A stretch of DNA of 64,000 nucleotides from Dryas octopetala (Eukaryota > Streptophyta > Magnoliopsida > Rosales > Rosaceae), in the NCBI GenBank assembly GCA_963921425.1, contig OY992833.1, positions 18,331,738-18,395,737 on the forward strand, in the 5' to 3' direction. Position numbers and translations under genes: made by a program. Numbering within the stretch: position 1 is the stretch's first letter; each line of letters begins with the position of its first letter. The notes under the pieces are model-generated. The model searched no databases. It was not told the DNA's origin and worked only from the letters and a program-made list of their open reading frames with translations. Positions 36,659 through 46,553 of this stretch are shown here, in pieces.

Positions 36659-37051
36659 TCATTCGGTAAACCACTTAGAGTCTTTCACCCAAGTCGAATT
36701 ATCCCAGCTAAGAAAGAACCCATTTTCTTTCACCAGCCAAAACACTGATCCATTGCCTTTATCTCTTTGGGGGTGAAATGCATCCCAGGAGGAAATAAAT
36801 CTACCCCACAGTGCTGCACAGCCGTATACAGCATTTTCTTTGACTTTCCATTGGTACTCGTCCCCAAAATTCAGCGCTTGGGCACCCAAATTTGTATTTT
36901 CGCAGCTGATTGTCATGGGCTTTGAATTCTTAGGCAAGGCATTGAGAACATGAACAGTTGGTAAATTACTGTCATGCTTTTCAAATGTTGATAATATTCT
37001 AGTGAAGGAGAGTGCAAGAAGACACAAGAAAATGTGGGTCCGAGAAGGCAT
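36659..37051 (-). CDS. SPH family secreted protein, two-cysteine type
   Basis: The frame is open upstream to 37078 but the first ATG is at 37051, giving 130 codons (MPSRTHIFLCLLALSFTRIL start). Signal peptide about residues 1-21. Domain landmarks: VHVLNALPKN, MTISCENTNLG, FGDEYQWKVKENAVYGCAALWG, SWDAFHPQRD, SVFWLVKENGFFLSWDNST, and SKWFTE at the end. Mature cysteines only at 50 and 78; as in the gene at 35174, the C-terminal pair is absent. A sequon lies at 118-120. The minus strand reads CACTATAAGAAGG (plus 37098-37110), a likely TATA box about 50 bp upstream of the ATG. Two broken sisters lie at 38862-40362 and 42711-43462, making a three-unit tandem set. Confidence 0.88.
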   Translation of the reverse strand: MPSRTHIFLCLLALSFTRILSTFEKHDSNLPTVHVLNALPKNSKPMTISCENTNLGAQALNFGDEYQWKVKENAVYGCAALWGRFISSWDAFHPQRDKGNGSVFWLVKENGFFLSWDNSTWVKDSKWFTE

Positions 37052-37510
37052 TGTGAATTTGTGATGGTGGTGGTACAACTTCTATAACAATGAGGTCCTT
37101 CTTATAGTGGCCAAAAGAAAAAGGGTCTTTATTATTTGGATTTTGTAACCAAACATTTTTAAAATGTATTAAGGGTTGTTGTGTGTTGATGGACTCCTAT
37201 ATCAAAGGAGATCAGTGATTTGATTTCAGACAAAAAGGAGAGTGATTTGAATGGAGAAACCTTTTTGAAATCTGTTTAATTTCAGATATCCTCACTGCAC
37301 AATCTTTAATCTCTATGGAAGAGGAGATCGATCATTCTCTACCTAAACTTTTAATAAACCACACAAAGGTTTTTATGGATGCTCCCTAGCTCAACCTAAA
37401 TCCCTCCTAATCTGCATAAGCTTTTTATCACATAATGATCATGAGTCTAAAATTAAATCATGCATTGCACATTAGTTTTTTTATTTTATTTTAAATGTCT
37501 CTTTCTCTCC

Positions 37511-38318
37511 GAGCTCTCTCTCCTCTATCATATGGAAAGTTCTCCATATTGGGCTCCTTTGATAGCGTTATAATTTTCTACTTTTTTGGCGCATGGTCGG
37601 GTTCCAATATTAATTAGTCCCATAAAAAATTCTAATATTAATTATGCCTTCAAATGCACTGAATTCTAGAAACTCAATTGGTATAATTTTGAAAATTGCA
37701 TGTTTTTATTTGGTAAGCAATAATACTATTTTCCATATATATTGAAGAGAGCTAGCTTTCTACAATTTTCAAAACTTTGAATATTATTTGGTAATAAGGC
37801 AATGCTGTTACTCAATTCTTTTACCAACTTATGCGGTATATATGTTTGATTTCACTAACACATTTTTAAACAAATACACCCCAAATTAAAGAGAAAACTT
37901 AATATACAAGTTCTAGTGATGATTCTATACTGTACAGTCAGCCACCCCTTACAGTTAAGTTAATGGAGTAGCCTAATTGGAATGGCGTAGAATTACCCTC
38001 TTCCCCAGCCCAAATTCAAAAAAAAAAAAAAAAAAAAAAAGTTTAGTCATTGAAGTTGGTAAAAGTAATGGGCTAAATACCAATATCTTTCGGTATTATG
38101 ATTCTTTTGGTTTTTGTTTATTAATCTATAATTTCCTCTTTCAATATCTTGTCTCATTCATTATTTCTTTCTCATCCATCTCCCCCTTTTCCCTCTATTG
38201 ATTACTTCAACAAAACAGAAACCAAAAATGATAACATCACCAAACGACCGACGTACGTACCAATTCCAATTGATATGAAAACACTTATAATTGTTAGCTT
38301 GATTAATTTGAAATCTAT
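37511..38318. other. Intergenic DNA
   Basis: No gene seen. It contains a long poly(A) run at about 38018-38040. The frame starting at 37977 reads through that run and is not credible. Confidence 0.4.
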
Positions 38319-38335
38319 GATCCCATTATGAAATT

Positions 38336-38613
38336 TTTTTTTAATAAAGCATCTCATTGTATTAGATCAGTCAAAAGGCAGAGTAAATACAAAAAAATAG
38401 CTCAAAGGCTTACAAGAAGGCAAAAGCCTACAGAAGTGGAACATCAAAGCCCACAGAAAATTCCAAGATCTCATCACAGCTGTGTTGAGCAGACATTATA
38501 GCCACCAAACGAAATCAGTGAGGCGCTGAAGGACTGAGCGAACTTGTTGCATTAGAGTCCACGATCCTACCAACAACTTTAAATCGAGACTAATAGTAGC
38601 TTACAGTGGCACA
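38336..38613 (-). mobile_element. 5'-truncated LINE or SINE, 17-bp TSD
   Basis: GATCCCATTATGAAATT occurs at 38319-38335 and 38614-38630. The left end of the insert is a T run, so on the minus strand it ends ...GATGCTTTATT plus poly(A). The 278-bp body has no coding frame and looks like a retroelement 3' region. It sits in the downstream flank of the split SPH pseudogene. Confidence 0.75.
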
Positions 38614-38749
38614 GATCCCATTATGAAATTGATTTGTCAATCAAATCACTTTAGTACCAAGGATTACAAATAATGGCAACTACTTATTTGATTTGGATCA
38701 TTTTTATGTATGCTTTCAGTATTTCAAAAAAAAAAAAAAAAACATGTAA

Positions 38750-38786
38750 CTGAATTTCGTCCAGAAAAAAAAAATGTAAATGGATA
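38750..38786 (+). mobile_element. Possible poly(A) micro-insertion
   Basis: ATGTAACTG and ATGTAAATG flank AATTTCGTCCAG plus an A run. The duplicated neighbour near 42530 reads CATGTAACTGGATAT without this insert, so an insertion is likely; the TSD is imperfect (8 of 9). Confidence 0.45.
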
Positions 38787-38861
38787 TGAATGAACTTAAT
38801 AAATTATAATTATTTATTAAAATTTCATCCGTGCCATACATGCATTTTGCACCACTCAGAT

Positions 38862-40362
38862 TTTTTCACTCAAGTCGAATTATCCCAGCTAAGAAAGAAT
38901 CCATTTCCTTTCACCTGCCTAAAAACATATCGAGAAATTTTATTTAATAATTCATTTTAATACTCCTTAAACTTTTTTGACCTCTTTTTTTCAAAACTTA
39001 TTTTTATGACATTTTTTTAGTGTGAAAGGACAATTATACCCTCATATACATACCAAAATTCAGATTTTTTTTCTTCATTTTCTTTCCTTCTCTACTTCTC
39101 TCGTTTTCTCCTTCCTCCCTCTGTATCTCATTCTCTCTGCACCACTAGTGGCGCCGCAGCCAGCCAACCAGCCAGCTCTCGCCTCCGGCGGTGCCTTCTC
39201 TCCTTCTCTCTCTCCCTCCCTCTCCCCGTGCCAGCGGCGCCACCAGCCAAACCCCTCTCACCTCCATATCTTCACTCTCCTCCAAATCTAATTTTTCTGC
39301 ATTAGATTGGATATGGAGGATTCATGGTGACTGTGGGAGCTAACAATCCTCGAACAACATGTCGGACAACTAAGCCGTCCTCTGCTTGTTTGTTTCGCAA
39401 TTTGGGTTTGTCTACTTTATCATTCATTAGCATCCTCCAATCACAGTCCTTCAATTAATCACCAATTCCTCTGCGAATAAAAAACCCATTTCGCCTTTTG
39501 CCTTGTTTGTTTAATTGGATCTGTGCTTTTTGCCTTTTTGCCTTTTTGCCTTGTTTGCTAAAAGTAATCGTCAATTCAAACAAGTAGATTTTAAAATAAA
39601 ATGGAAATTGCCCTTGAATATTTAATGCATGACACCAGATCTGCAGAATTTTGTTTTGCTAATTTCATACCCATAAAATTGACAGAAGGGTAAAGCCTTA
39701 ATCAATTCCATCATCTGTTTCCAGCCATCTGAAATTTGGGTTTGTACGTATATTAGTGTTGAAGTTAGCACACATAAATGAGAGAGAATAAGAACCCAGA
39801 AACATGGTGGTGCTATATAGCACATGATCGAATTTGTGGTCGACACAAATCGACTTGTGATAACCATGTGGCGACCTCGTGAATACATGTAGCTAACTTG
39901 TCGAATTTTTTGTCAAGACACATGGCGGACTATGGCGACATTTTCACATAAAGGGGTATTTTGGTCTGAAAAAATATAGAAGAGTCATTATTGTTAGTTT
40001 TGAGAATAAGAGTTCAAAAAAATTTAGAGAATATTAAAAAGGGTTATTGAATAACATTTCTCAAACATATCTATTGTCCTTATCTCTTGGGGGGGGGCTA
40101 AAATGCATACCAGGCTGCAATAAATCTATCTCACCATGCTGCACAGAAATATATAGCTTTTTCTTTAACATTCAGCGTGTGTACACCCAAATATGTATTT
40201 TTCGACTTGCACTCGATTTTCATGGGCTCTGAATTCTTGGGCAGGGAATTGAGAATATGAACAGTGTGTGAATTACTATCATGCTCTTCAAATATACGTT
40301 CATAGTGTTCTTGTGAAAGACAGTGCAAGAAGACACAAGAAAATGTGGGTGCGAGAAGGCAT
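38862..40362 (-). pseudogene. SPH pseudogene split by a MULE
   Basis: The 5' part (40362 down to about 40072) starts MPSRTHIFLCLLALSF like the gene at 36659-37051 but hits a frame change after FTRTL. It then shows EEHDSNSHTVHILNSLPKNSEPM and a shortened middle (the YQWKV-like stretch is missing) ending near the AIYFCAAW block. The 3' part (about 38922-38862) supplies QVKGNGFFLSWDNST and then TGA where the functional copy has TGG. The 1,131-bp element at 38932-40062 lies between, with its 9-bp TSD. The many lesions show that this copy was already free to decay. Confidence 0.85.
38932..40062. mobile_element. MULE-type element inside an SPH gene, TSD AAACATATC
   Basis: AAACATATC is found at 38923-38931 and 40063-40071. 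The ends are inverted repeats of about 90 bp: left GAGAAATTTTATTTAATAA, right (reverse complement) GAGAAATGTTATTCAATAA, with AAACTTTTTTGACCTC against AAATTTTTTTGAACTC further in. The centre has a CT-rich then GC-rich part (39080-39260) resembling a promoter and 5' leader region, possibly captured host DNA, but no gene that I recognise. A related end lies at 40733-40860. Confidence 0.85.
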
Positions 40363-40732
40363 TGTGAATTTGTGATGGTGGTGGTGTTACAACTTCTATA
40401 ACAATGAGGTCTTTCTTACACTGGCCAAAAGAAAAAGGATATTTATTATTTTGATTTAGTAGAAAAAGGGTCTTAATTTATTTTTTGGATTTGGTAACAA
40501 ACATTTTTGTGACCGACTAACACAATCAATGGTTTTTTAGGGTTGTGTGTGTTGACAGACGCCTATTTATAAGCCAATTACAATTACAATGAAACCAAGA
40601 ATTTTATCCTTGTATCAAAGGAGATCAGTGATTTGATTGCAGACAACGAAAGAGTGATTTGAATGGAGAAACCTTTTTGGAAACTTAACACAGAAGAAAA
40701 TATCTTTTCAGATATCCTAATTGCATTATTTT

Positions 40733-40860
40733 TTGAGAAATTTTATTCAATAACCCTTTTAAATATCCATTAAACTTTTTTGACCCCTAGCCCTAAAAAT
40801 AACTATAATGACCCTTTTGTATTTTTCAGACCAAAATACCCTTATACAAATACCTTGTGG
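40733..40860. mobile_element. Lone terminal repeat of the same MULE family
   Basis: GAGAAATTTTATTCAATAACCC, AAACTTTTTTGACCCCTAG and TTCAGACCAAAATACCC match the terminal repeats of the element at 38932-40062. The partner end is not found; the element at 40913-41863 begins just to the right, so the rest was probably lost. Confidence 0.65.
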
Positions 40861-40912
40861 CGATCAGGCAGTCCAAATGTAGACCATGACATCCATGATC
40901 ACATTATATAAT

Positions 40913-41863
40913 GGGTGCCGCTATTTGGATCCAACATTTTTTATCAATAGCCCCAACATACTCTTTACACCCACCTTTATTTTTTAAAATGTTAAAACTT
41001 ATTAGTACGTATACCTGACATGTTTTCCTAAACTATCGATCCTTACTAAAATCCAACAACTAAACTCAATATCATACCCAACAATTCTACTAAACACACC
41101 TAACAAACACACTCAAACCCAGCACCAACACCAACACCATCACCACCTCCCAACCCCAACGACATCACCACCGGATTCATCCCCTGCAGCCGCCGCCCCT
41201 GCAATTTGTATTATCATCAAGCCTTTACTAGATTCTTCTTCATAAATTACGTTGGGCATCTGAGGTAGCCTCTGCCATTTTATTGATAGGGGGCCAAAAG
41301 CATGCCACAAAGTTTTTCCTGTTCAATTTTAGTCAACAAATACAGTCATTCTTCAGTTCGGCCATGTTCTTTTTCTCAATTTAAATAGCTCAGAGCTAAT
41401 AATAGTTTCCTTCCACTTCCGTGATACCAGTGTAATATTGATGTAGCAAATTCGAGGAAGTCTAGCAATAATTTGGATTGACAACTCATCAGGAAGATTG
41501 GAAATTAGTCTTTCGCTCTCCTCGTAAGTATATGGTACGTGACATCCGCTGCCTCTTGCAGGGAACTCTTGCCAAGAGGGATCTGTTGCCTTGATATATA
41601 TCAATGTTAGTTTAGTGGGGTTTAGGATTTTCTTAAAGAGGGGAGGTGTACAGAGATGTTGGAGAGATGAGTGCAGATGTTAGTATACAGAGCTGTTGGG
41701 TATACGTACCGGTGGTGTTGAGTATTCTTTAAGTTAATTATTTAAAAAAAAATTAAATATTTGTCTTTAATTGTCCATTTACATTAAGATAAAATTGAAA
41801 ATTAATATTTCATTAAATTTTTTGGACTACTAATAAAAAAATTGGATTTAAATAGCAGCACCC
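40913..41863. mobile_element. Pack-MULE-like element, TSD TTATATAAT
   Basis: TTATATAAT lies at 40904-40912 and 41864-41872. The ends are GGGTGCCGCTATTTGGAT and, reverse-complemented, GGGTGCTGCTATTTAAAT. The 951-bp body contains no transposase but carries a fragment of a host F-box/kelch gene on the minus strand (about 41230-41604) and a CACCAACACCA-rich stretch, so it looks like a gene-capturing MULE. It is inserted in the flank shared by the minus-strand SPH units. Confidence 0.8.
41230..41604 (-). pseudogene. F-box/kelch gene fragment carried by the MULE
   Basis: The minus strand encodes SERLISNLPDELSIQIIARLP then CYINITLVSRKWKETIISSELFKLRKR. This is a clear F-box of the plant F-box/kelch type, close in wording to Arabidopsis At1g22040-like proteins as I remember that family. 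After RKR the original frame shifts; in another frame GRTEE is followed by TGA where a Trp codon is expected, then LYLLTKIEQEKL, and the fragment fades out near 41230. No kelch repeats remain. It is a captured, decayed exon piece; an upstream promoter is not visible. Confidence 0.75.
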
Positions 41864-42122
41864 TTATATAATTGATTTGTCTGTCAAATAATTTTATTAA
41901 CTGAGGATTACAAAAAACGGCAGCTACTTGTTTGATTTCATTTTTATGTGTGGTCTCAGTATTTCAGCAAAATATGGATCAATCAATATATTAGTTAAAC
42001 ATATAATTGGATAGCCGTTAGTCATTGAAAATTTGGTTTAGTGAATACACTTCAGTGTCCTCTTTATAGGAGAATGTTTTGAGTTCAAATTTCATGTACG
42101 CCAGTCAAAATAATAAAATATA

Positions 42123-42517
42123 GGGATTAATGTCATTTTGCTCCCCAGACTATTACACATGTATCAGTTTGCTCCCCAGACTTCTAATTTGGAAAATTAA
42201 GGACCCTGACTTTTTCAATTTTGCCAATTAAGGTTATTCCGTCAATTTATACATTTTTCATCTAAAATGTCGAGATGATCAAGCAAAATTTAGCAAGAAA
42301 TAAAAGAGGAAAAATGATGCATGAGGAAAAAATGATAAGATCTAATTGGAAGGGACCATTTTGCCCTCAAAGATTTGGATAAAAAATGTGTAAATTGACA
42401 AAAGAACCTCAATTGGCAAAATTGAAAAAGTCAGAGTCCTTAATTTTCCAAATTAGAAGTCTGGGGAGCAAACTGATACAAGTGTAATAGTCGGGGGAGC
42501 AAAATGGTATTAATCCC
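42123..42517. mobile_element. MULE-type foldback MITE, TSD TAAAATATA
   Basis: TAAAATATA lies at 42114-42122 and 42518-42526. The ends GGGATTAATGTCATTTTGC and (reverse complement) GGGATTAATACCATTTTGC begin inverted repeats of roughly 130 bp, including CTCCCCAGACTTCTAATTTGG. Non-coding, 395 bp. Confidence 0.85.
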
Positions 42518-42550
42518 TAAAATATAAAACATGTAACTGGATATCCTCTA

Positions 42551-42568
42551 GGAGAAAAATTAAACATG
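42551..42568. repeat. Short insert between ~17-bp direct repeats
   Basis: AAACATGTAACTGGATAT and AAACATGTAATTGGATAT flank CCTCTAGGAGAAAAATT. This could be another target-primed insertion with a very short A tail, or a simple local duplication. Confidence 0.35.
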
Positions 42569-42710
42569 TAATTGGATATGATAAGTTTTATGCATTCTTT
42601 TTATTTATTGAAAATTCCATCACTGCCATATTTATATGTTGCATCATCAGAAAAGTGAATCACTACAACGTATAGAAAAGGATTTTGAGCAGATGAAAAC
42701 ATAAAGATTA

Positions 42711-43462
42711 TTCGGTAAACCACTTTCAAAGCCTGTTTGGTATTCTATTAAAAAACTATTTTTTTTTTCAAAAACAAAAAATAAGTTTTAATAAAGAAAA
42801 CGTGTTTGGTAGACTATTTTAAAAAATAATTTTTAGAAAAAAAAATTAAAAAACATGCCTCTTTTTAAAAATAATAAAACATCGTTTTTTTTTTTTTTTT
42901 TTTTTTTTACACTTCCTTCTTTCTTAGCTGTCATCATTTTTTAAATTTAAAAATTGTTTTCAAATTTCATTCCAAACACGTTTTCAAATTTTAAAAATTG
43001 ATTTTGAAAACTCACATTTAAAAAAAAAAAATCTTAATTTTTGAAAAAACAATTTGAGTAAGATACCAAACAGGCGCTCAGTTTTTCACCCAAGTCGAAT
43101 TATCCCGGCTAAGAAAGAACCCTTTCTCTTTCACCTGCCAAAAAATAGATCCATTGTCCTTATCTCTTTGGGGATCAAATGCATGCCAGGATGCAAGAAA
43201 TCTACCCCACGATGCTGAGCAGTAATATATAGCTTTTTCTTTGACATTCCATTGGTACTCTTTGCCAACACTCAATGTGTGTTTTCCTAACTTTGTATTG
43301 TCCGAGCTGCAATCGATGTTCATGGGCTCTGATCGAGTTCTTAGGCAAGGCACTGAGAACATGAACAGTGGCTAAATTACTGGTATGTTCTTCAAATGTT
43401 GATAATGTTCTAGTGAAGCACAGTGCAAGAAGACACAAGAAAATGTGGGTTGGAGTAGGCAT
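42711..43462 (-). pseudogene. SPH pseudogene with 4-bp insertion and MITE-severed tail
   Basis: ATG at 43462 (MPTPTHIFLCLLALCFTRTL). The frame is good to LPKNS, where four extra bases (GATC type, near 43330-43335) shift it. A second frame carries SEPMNIDCSS, KEYQWNVKEKAIYYCSASWG, SWHAFDPQRD and NGSIFWQVKEKGFFLSRDNSTWVK, then a TGA created exactly at the edge of the inverted-repeat element 42729-43077. The severed tail (KWFTE and stop) survives on the far side at about 42711-42728. The 36659-37051 gene shows the intact arrangement. Two separate lesions mean it is not functional as it stands. Confidence 0.88.
42729..43077. mobile_element. Inverted-repeat MITE inserted in SPH C-terminus
   Basis: The ends AAGCCTGTTTGGTAT and (reverse complement) GCGCCTGTTTGGTAT enclose an A/T-rich body. 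A 3-bp TCA lies on both sides (42726-42728 and 43078-43080). The GCCTGTTTGGTA end and 3-bp duplication suggest a PIF/Harbinger-type MITE, although the usual target is TAA/TTA, so the superfamily is uncertain. The insertion is placed precisely by comparing the flanks with the intact SPH at 36659. Confidence 0.75.
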
Positions 43463-43479
43463 TGTGAATGGTGGTGGTG

Positions 43480-44220
43480 GTACAATTTCTATTACAATGA
43501 GATCCTTATTATAGTGGCCATGATGAAATTACTTGGATTTGGTAGACAAAGAGTCTTTATTATTTGGATTTTGTATGGATTTTTATAACGGAGGGGATGG
43601 GATTGCTTTCTATTTCTGTTTAGCTCCCTTCTCTTTCCGTCTACTATAAATTTGTAATCTTAGGATATTTATGGACGAAACTTATTGGCAGTTATGAGGT
43701 TTATCAAGCAAGGGTTTTAAAAATGGCTTTGTCCTTAATTTGTCATTTTAAGATTGATTAATTTCTAAGTTCAAAATCTCGAAAAATTATTGTCTATGAC
43801 TGTAAGATCACCACGTGGTGCAAAGTACGCACCTAAATCTCAAAAGTTAGCATTTTCAGAGGGAATAGGATCCTGAATGAATAGTGTTTTTAATAAGAGA
43901 TCTAAAACCCACTTTGTTTTGTTAACTAATTTTAGATTTGGATTTTAAAAGAATTTGTCATGATTCTTGCATTGAGTATGGCTACACCGTACCCACCAAA
44001 ATAATTAACTAATTTACTTTTTGACTAAACGATCTGGTAGTGTTTCATTTATCCATAGTTGGGCTCACTCCAAATCTCATTTTTTTCTAACAACTAAGTT
44101 ACATTGTATTGACACATGGTCTTGGTGATTCTAACATTAATGTTTTTATTCGGATACATTTAGGTTAATTTGTAACTTTTACATTCTCAATAATTTTCCA
44201 ACTATTGTTTATTGTTTATA
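43480..44220. other. Intergenic DNA between divergent SPH loci
   Basis: This is the promoter side of two SPH loci that point away from each other. The minus strand near 43515 reads CACTATAATAAGG, the counterpart of the CACTATAAGAAGG TATA region of the gene at 36659. No other feature seen. Confidence 0.45.
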
Positions 44221-44221
44221 G

Positions 44222-44236
44222 CTCTATAAATAAGAG
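44222..44236 (+). promoter_or_regulatory. TATA box of the 44.3-kb SPH gene
   Basis: CTCTATAAATAAGAGCC lies about 120 bp upstream of the ATG at 44346. The same sequence is kept on the minus strand near 32128-32146 before the related pseudogene, which supports its being the core promoter. Confidence 0.6.
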
Positions 44237-44345
44237 CCTTGTAATCATTATATTTTAAGCATCATTGTCTAATAAGGAGTTTTTTCCTGTTCCGGCCATT
44301 CTTATTATTTGGTTCTTATTTTGAATATTTTCACCTTTGTTAAAC

Positions 44346-44804
44346 ATGTACATGTTCGAAAAATATGTTTTGTTGGTTGCGTTGTTCATTGTTTTGTGGG
44401 AGGTGCCAACCATCGCTGCCAGAACCCAAGTAGGCTTGGGAGAAGATGTGGTCATATTCCCACCGAAAACCATTGTCAGCATTGAAAATACAATTGATGG
44501 TAAAAACCTCACTGTTCATTGTAAATCCGGAGATGATGACTTGGGGGTTCATGTTATCACCAATGGCCAGGCATATGATTGGGATTTTAGAGTGAACATT
44601 GAGGAAACTACACTTTTCTTCTGCAATTTAAGTTATGAGGACAACTCGAGTGTTATATCGAAAACCTTTGACATGTTTGTTGCCAAAAGAGACAAGAACA
44701 GGTGCCGAAGACTCTGCTTTTGGACCGTGACAACAACAGGTGCTTCTGGCTACACAGAAGACTCTAGTTACACTCAATCTGATATTTTCTTTCCTTTTAA
44801 ATAG
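44346..44804 (+). CDS. SPH family secreted protein, four-cysteine type
   Basis: The frame opens at 44337 on TTG; the first ATG is 44346, giving 152 codons (MYMFEKYVLLVALFIVL). Signal peptide about residues 1-25, likely cut near IAARTQ. The SPH domain reads TIVSIENTIDGKNLTVHCKS, DDDLGVHVI, YDWDFRVNIEETTLFFCNLS, TFDMFVAKRD, CRRLCFWTVTTTGASGY, and ends DIFFPFK. Cysteines at 59, 93, 120 and 124 give the classic four. Three sequons (NLT 54, NLS 94, NSS 100). A 33-residue linker between signal and domain is longer than in the right-hand group. Related to the pseudogene at 31671-32035 and the relic at 46107-46260. Confidence 0.88.
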   Translation: MYMFEKYVLLVALFIVLWEVPTIAARTQVGLGEDVVIFPPKTIVSIENTIDGKNLTVHCKSGDDDLGVHVITNGQAYDWDFRVNIEETTLFFCNLSYEDNSSVISKTFDMFVAKRDKNRCRRLCFWTVTTTGASGYTEDSSYTQSDIFFPFK

Positions 44805-44998
44805 AGAGCATATTATAAATAAATAGATATTCACATAGGTATGTGACTACAAAGATCCATAAACGCACCATCATGTATTTTGGTGCATGCATCTTGTAGC
44901 TTTGGAATAAAATTTGAGCTATTTTAACTTGGCCAAATGACCATTTTTCTTTCTCTCTAGTTTAACCATTATCAAACCCCAACTACAGCAAAATTATT

Positions 44999-45680
44999 GG
45001 GGGGGGGGGGGGGGGGGGCTATTCAGACCACCCAAAAACACTAAGTTGACCACCCCCACAATTTTTTGCCCATTTTGCCCCTACATTAAAAAAAAAAAAC
45101 TCATTTCTCCAATTTTGGCCGGCTACCCCTCCCCACCGCCGGCGCGACCCCACCCCTCCCCTTTGCCGGTCAACCCCACCCCTCCCCATCGCCGGTGCGA
45201 CCCACCCACCCTGATCTCCCTTCTCTCTCTCTCTTCCCTCTCTCTGCCTTATTCCCTCTATCTGCCTCCTTCCCTCACCGGACCACCATGGGTAGCCGGC
45301 GCGACCCCCGATCAGGGGGGGGGGGTGGCGTGGGTGGGTCGCGTTGGCGATGGGGAGGGGTAGGATCGACCAGCGATGGGAGGGGTGGGGTCGTGTCGGC
45401 GGCTCAGAGGGGTGGGGTTGCGCCGGCCACCCATGGTGGTCCGATGAGGGAGGGAGGCAGAGAGAGGGAAGAGAGAGGGAAGAGAGGAGGGGAGATCGAG
45501 GTGGGTGGGTCGTGCCGGCGATGGGGAGGGGGTGGGGTTGCGCCGGCGGCGGAGAGAGGTGGCTGGCCAAAATTGGAAAACTTAGTTTTTTTTTTAAAGC
45601 AGGGGCAAAATGGGCAAAAAATTAAGGGAGTGGTCAACTCAGTGGTTTTGGGTGGTCTAACCCCCCCCCCCCCCCCCCCC
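44999..45680. mobile_element. Foldback element with poly(G)/poly(C) ends, TSD AAATTATT
   Basis: AAATTATT lies at 44991-44998 and 45681-45688. The left end is about 21 G and the right end about 20 C; next comes AGACCACCCAAAAACACTA against (reverse complement) AGACCACCCAAAACCACTG, then the ATTTTTTGCCCATTTTGCCCC stretch on both arms. Most of the element folds on itself; the GC-rich centre has CGCCGGCGCGACCCCACCCC-like repeats. The several overlapping open frames are products of this composition and not genes. Confidence 0.85.
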
Positions 45681-45688
45681 AAATTATT

Positions 45689-46106
45689 ATTAATTGAACA
45701 TAGAATTGAAATGGTTTGGGCTCATGGCTCAGGTTGAGTCTATTAATGGGCTCAAAATCTTTGACAAATTACCTCGACCTAAGGGTTCGAGGCTTGGAGC
45801 CATGCTTAATTGGTCCGACCCACCTAAAATCTGGACTGGCTGATCTTAAATGGGCTGGGCTCGTGTCAAGCTCTATCCAGCTCAACCTATTGTACACATC
45901 TACCTAAAACTTTTTTGCTAAATATGTCACGCTTTTATATCCCCCATTAAGTCTTTACCTTAAAAAAATAAAAGTATTAATTGCTTAGAAATAATGCAAA
46001 TGATTTACTACCTTCCCAATTATTTACGTTTTAAACTTGCAAATGCACCACCACTGAAAATGAATCCTTCAAAAACAGAAATGTCAAAATTGTGTCTTTA
46101 TAACAA
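45689..46106. other. Intergenic DNA
   Basis: No gene seen. Confidence 0.4.
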
Positions 46107-46260
46107 ACATGTACATGTACTCTTTCTTCTTGTGCCGTGCATTTTTGTTTGGGAACTGCCAACACAAGCAAGCCCTGGATTGGATGCATGTACAACCACA
46201 GTCCATGCCTATAAAGTCTTCCAACCGATGTGAATTGCAAAAAATTCATTGCAAAAAAAA
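46107..46260 (+). pseudogene. 5' relic of an SPH gene
   Basis: AACATGTACATG, TTTTGTTTGGGAACTGCCAACA and a later AAAATTCATTGCAAA align in order with the start of the gene at 44346 (AACATGTACATG, TTGTGGGAGGTGCCAACC, CTGTTCATTGTAAA). The rest is lost and the remaining frame is shifted. Only the order of three short matches supports the call. Confidence 0.5.
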
Positions 46261-46553
46261 CGAAAAGTGGAATTCTATGGTCCCCCAAGTTGGTTTTAGA
46301 CACCGAGGCTCTAATTTTTTTTTTTTTTCTTAAAACTTTCAATTTTACCACCAACTAGCACTTAATATAGACTATATAGTGGTGTCTATCTCCTCAATGT
46401 TGAGAATGTCCAAGTTCAAATACCCCCCAAATAAAAAAAAATCCAATTTTACTACTGTAGTTAAAAACAAAAAATAATTAGAAAACAAAAAATAAAAAAT
46501 AAAAAAAAAACACCCAAAACCCTTTGTTAGAGCCCCTATGCTGTCTTCCCCTT

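Noticed and set aside
37052..37078. N-terminal extension MYHHHHKFT of the SPH gene at 36659
   Set aside because: The first codon of that extension is TTG; the first ATG (37051) gives the conserved MPSRTHIF start.
45019..45737. Five overlapping frames up to 183 codons rich in Pro, Gly and Arg
   Set aside because: All come from the GC-rich inverted repeat of the foldback element 44999-45680.
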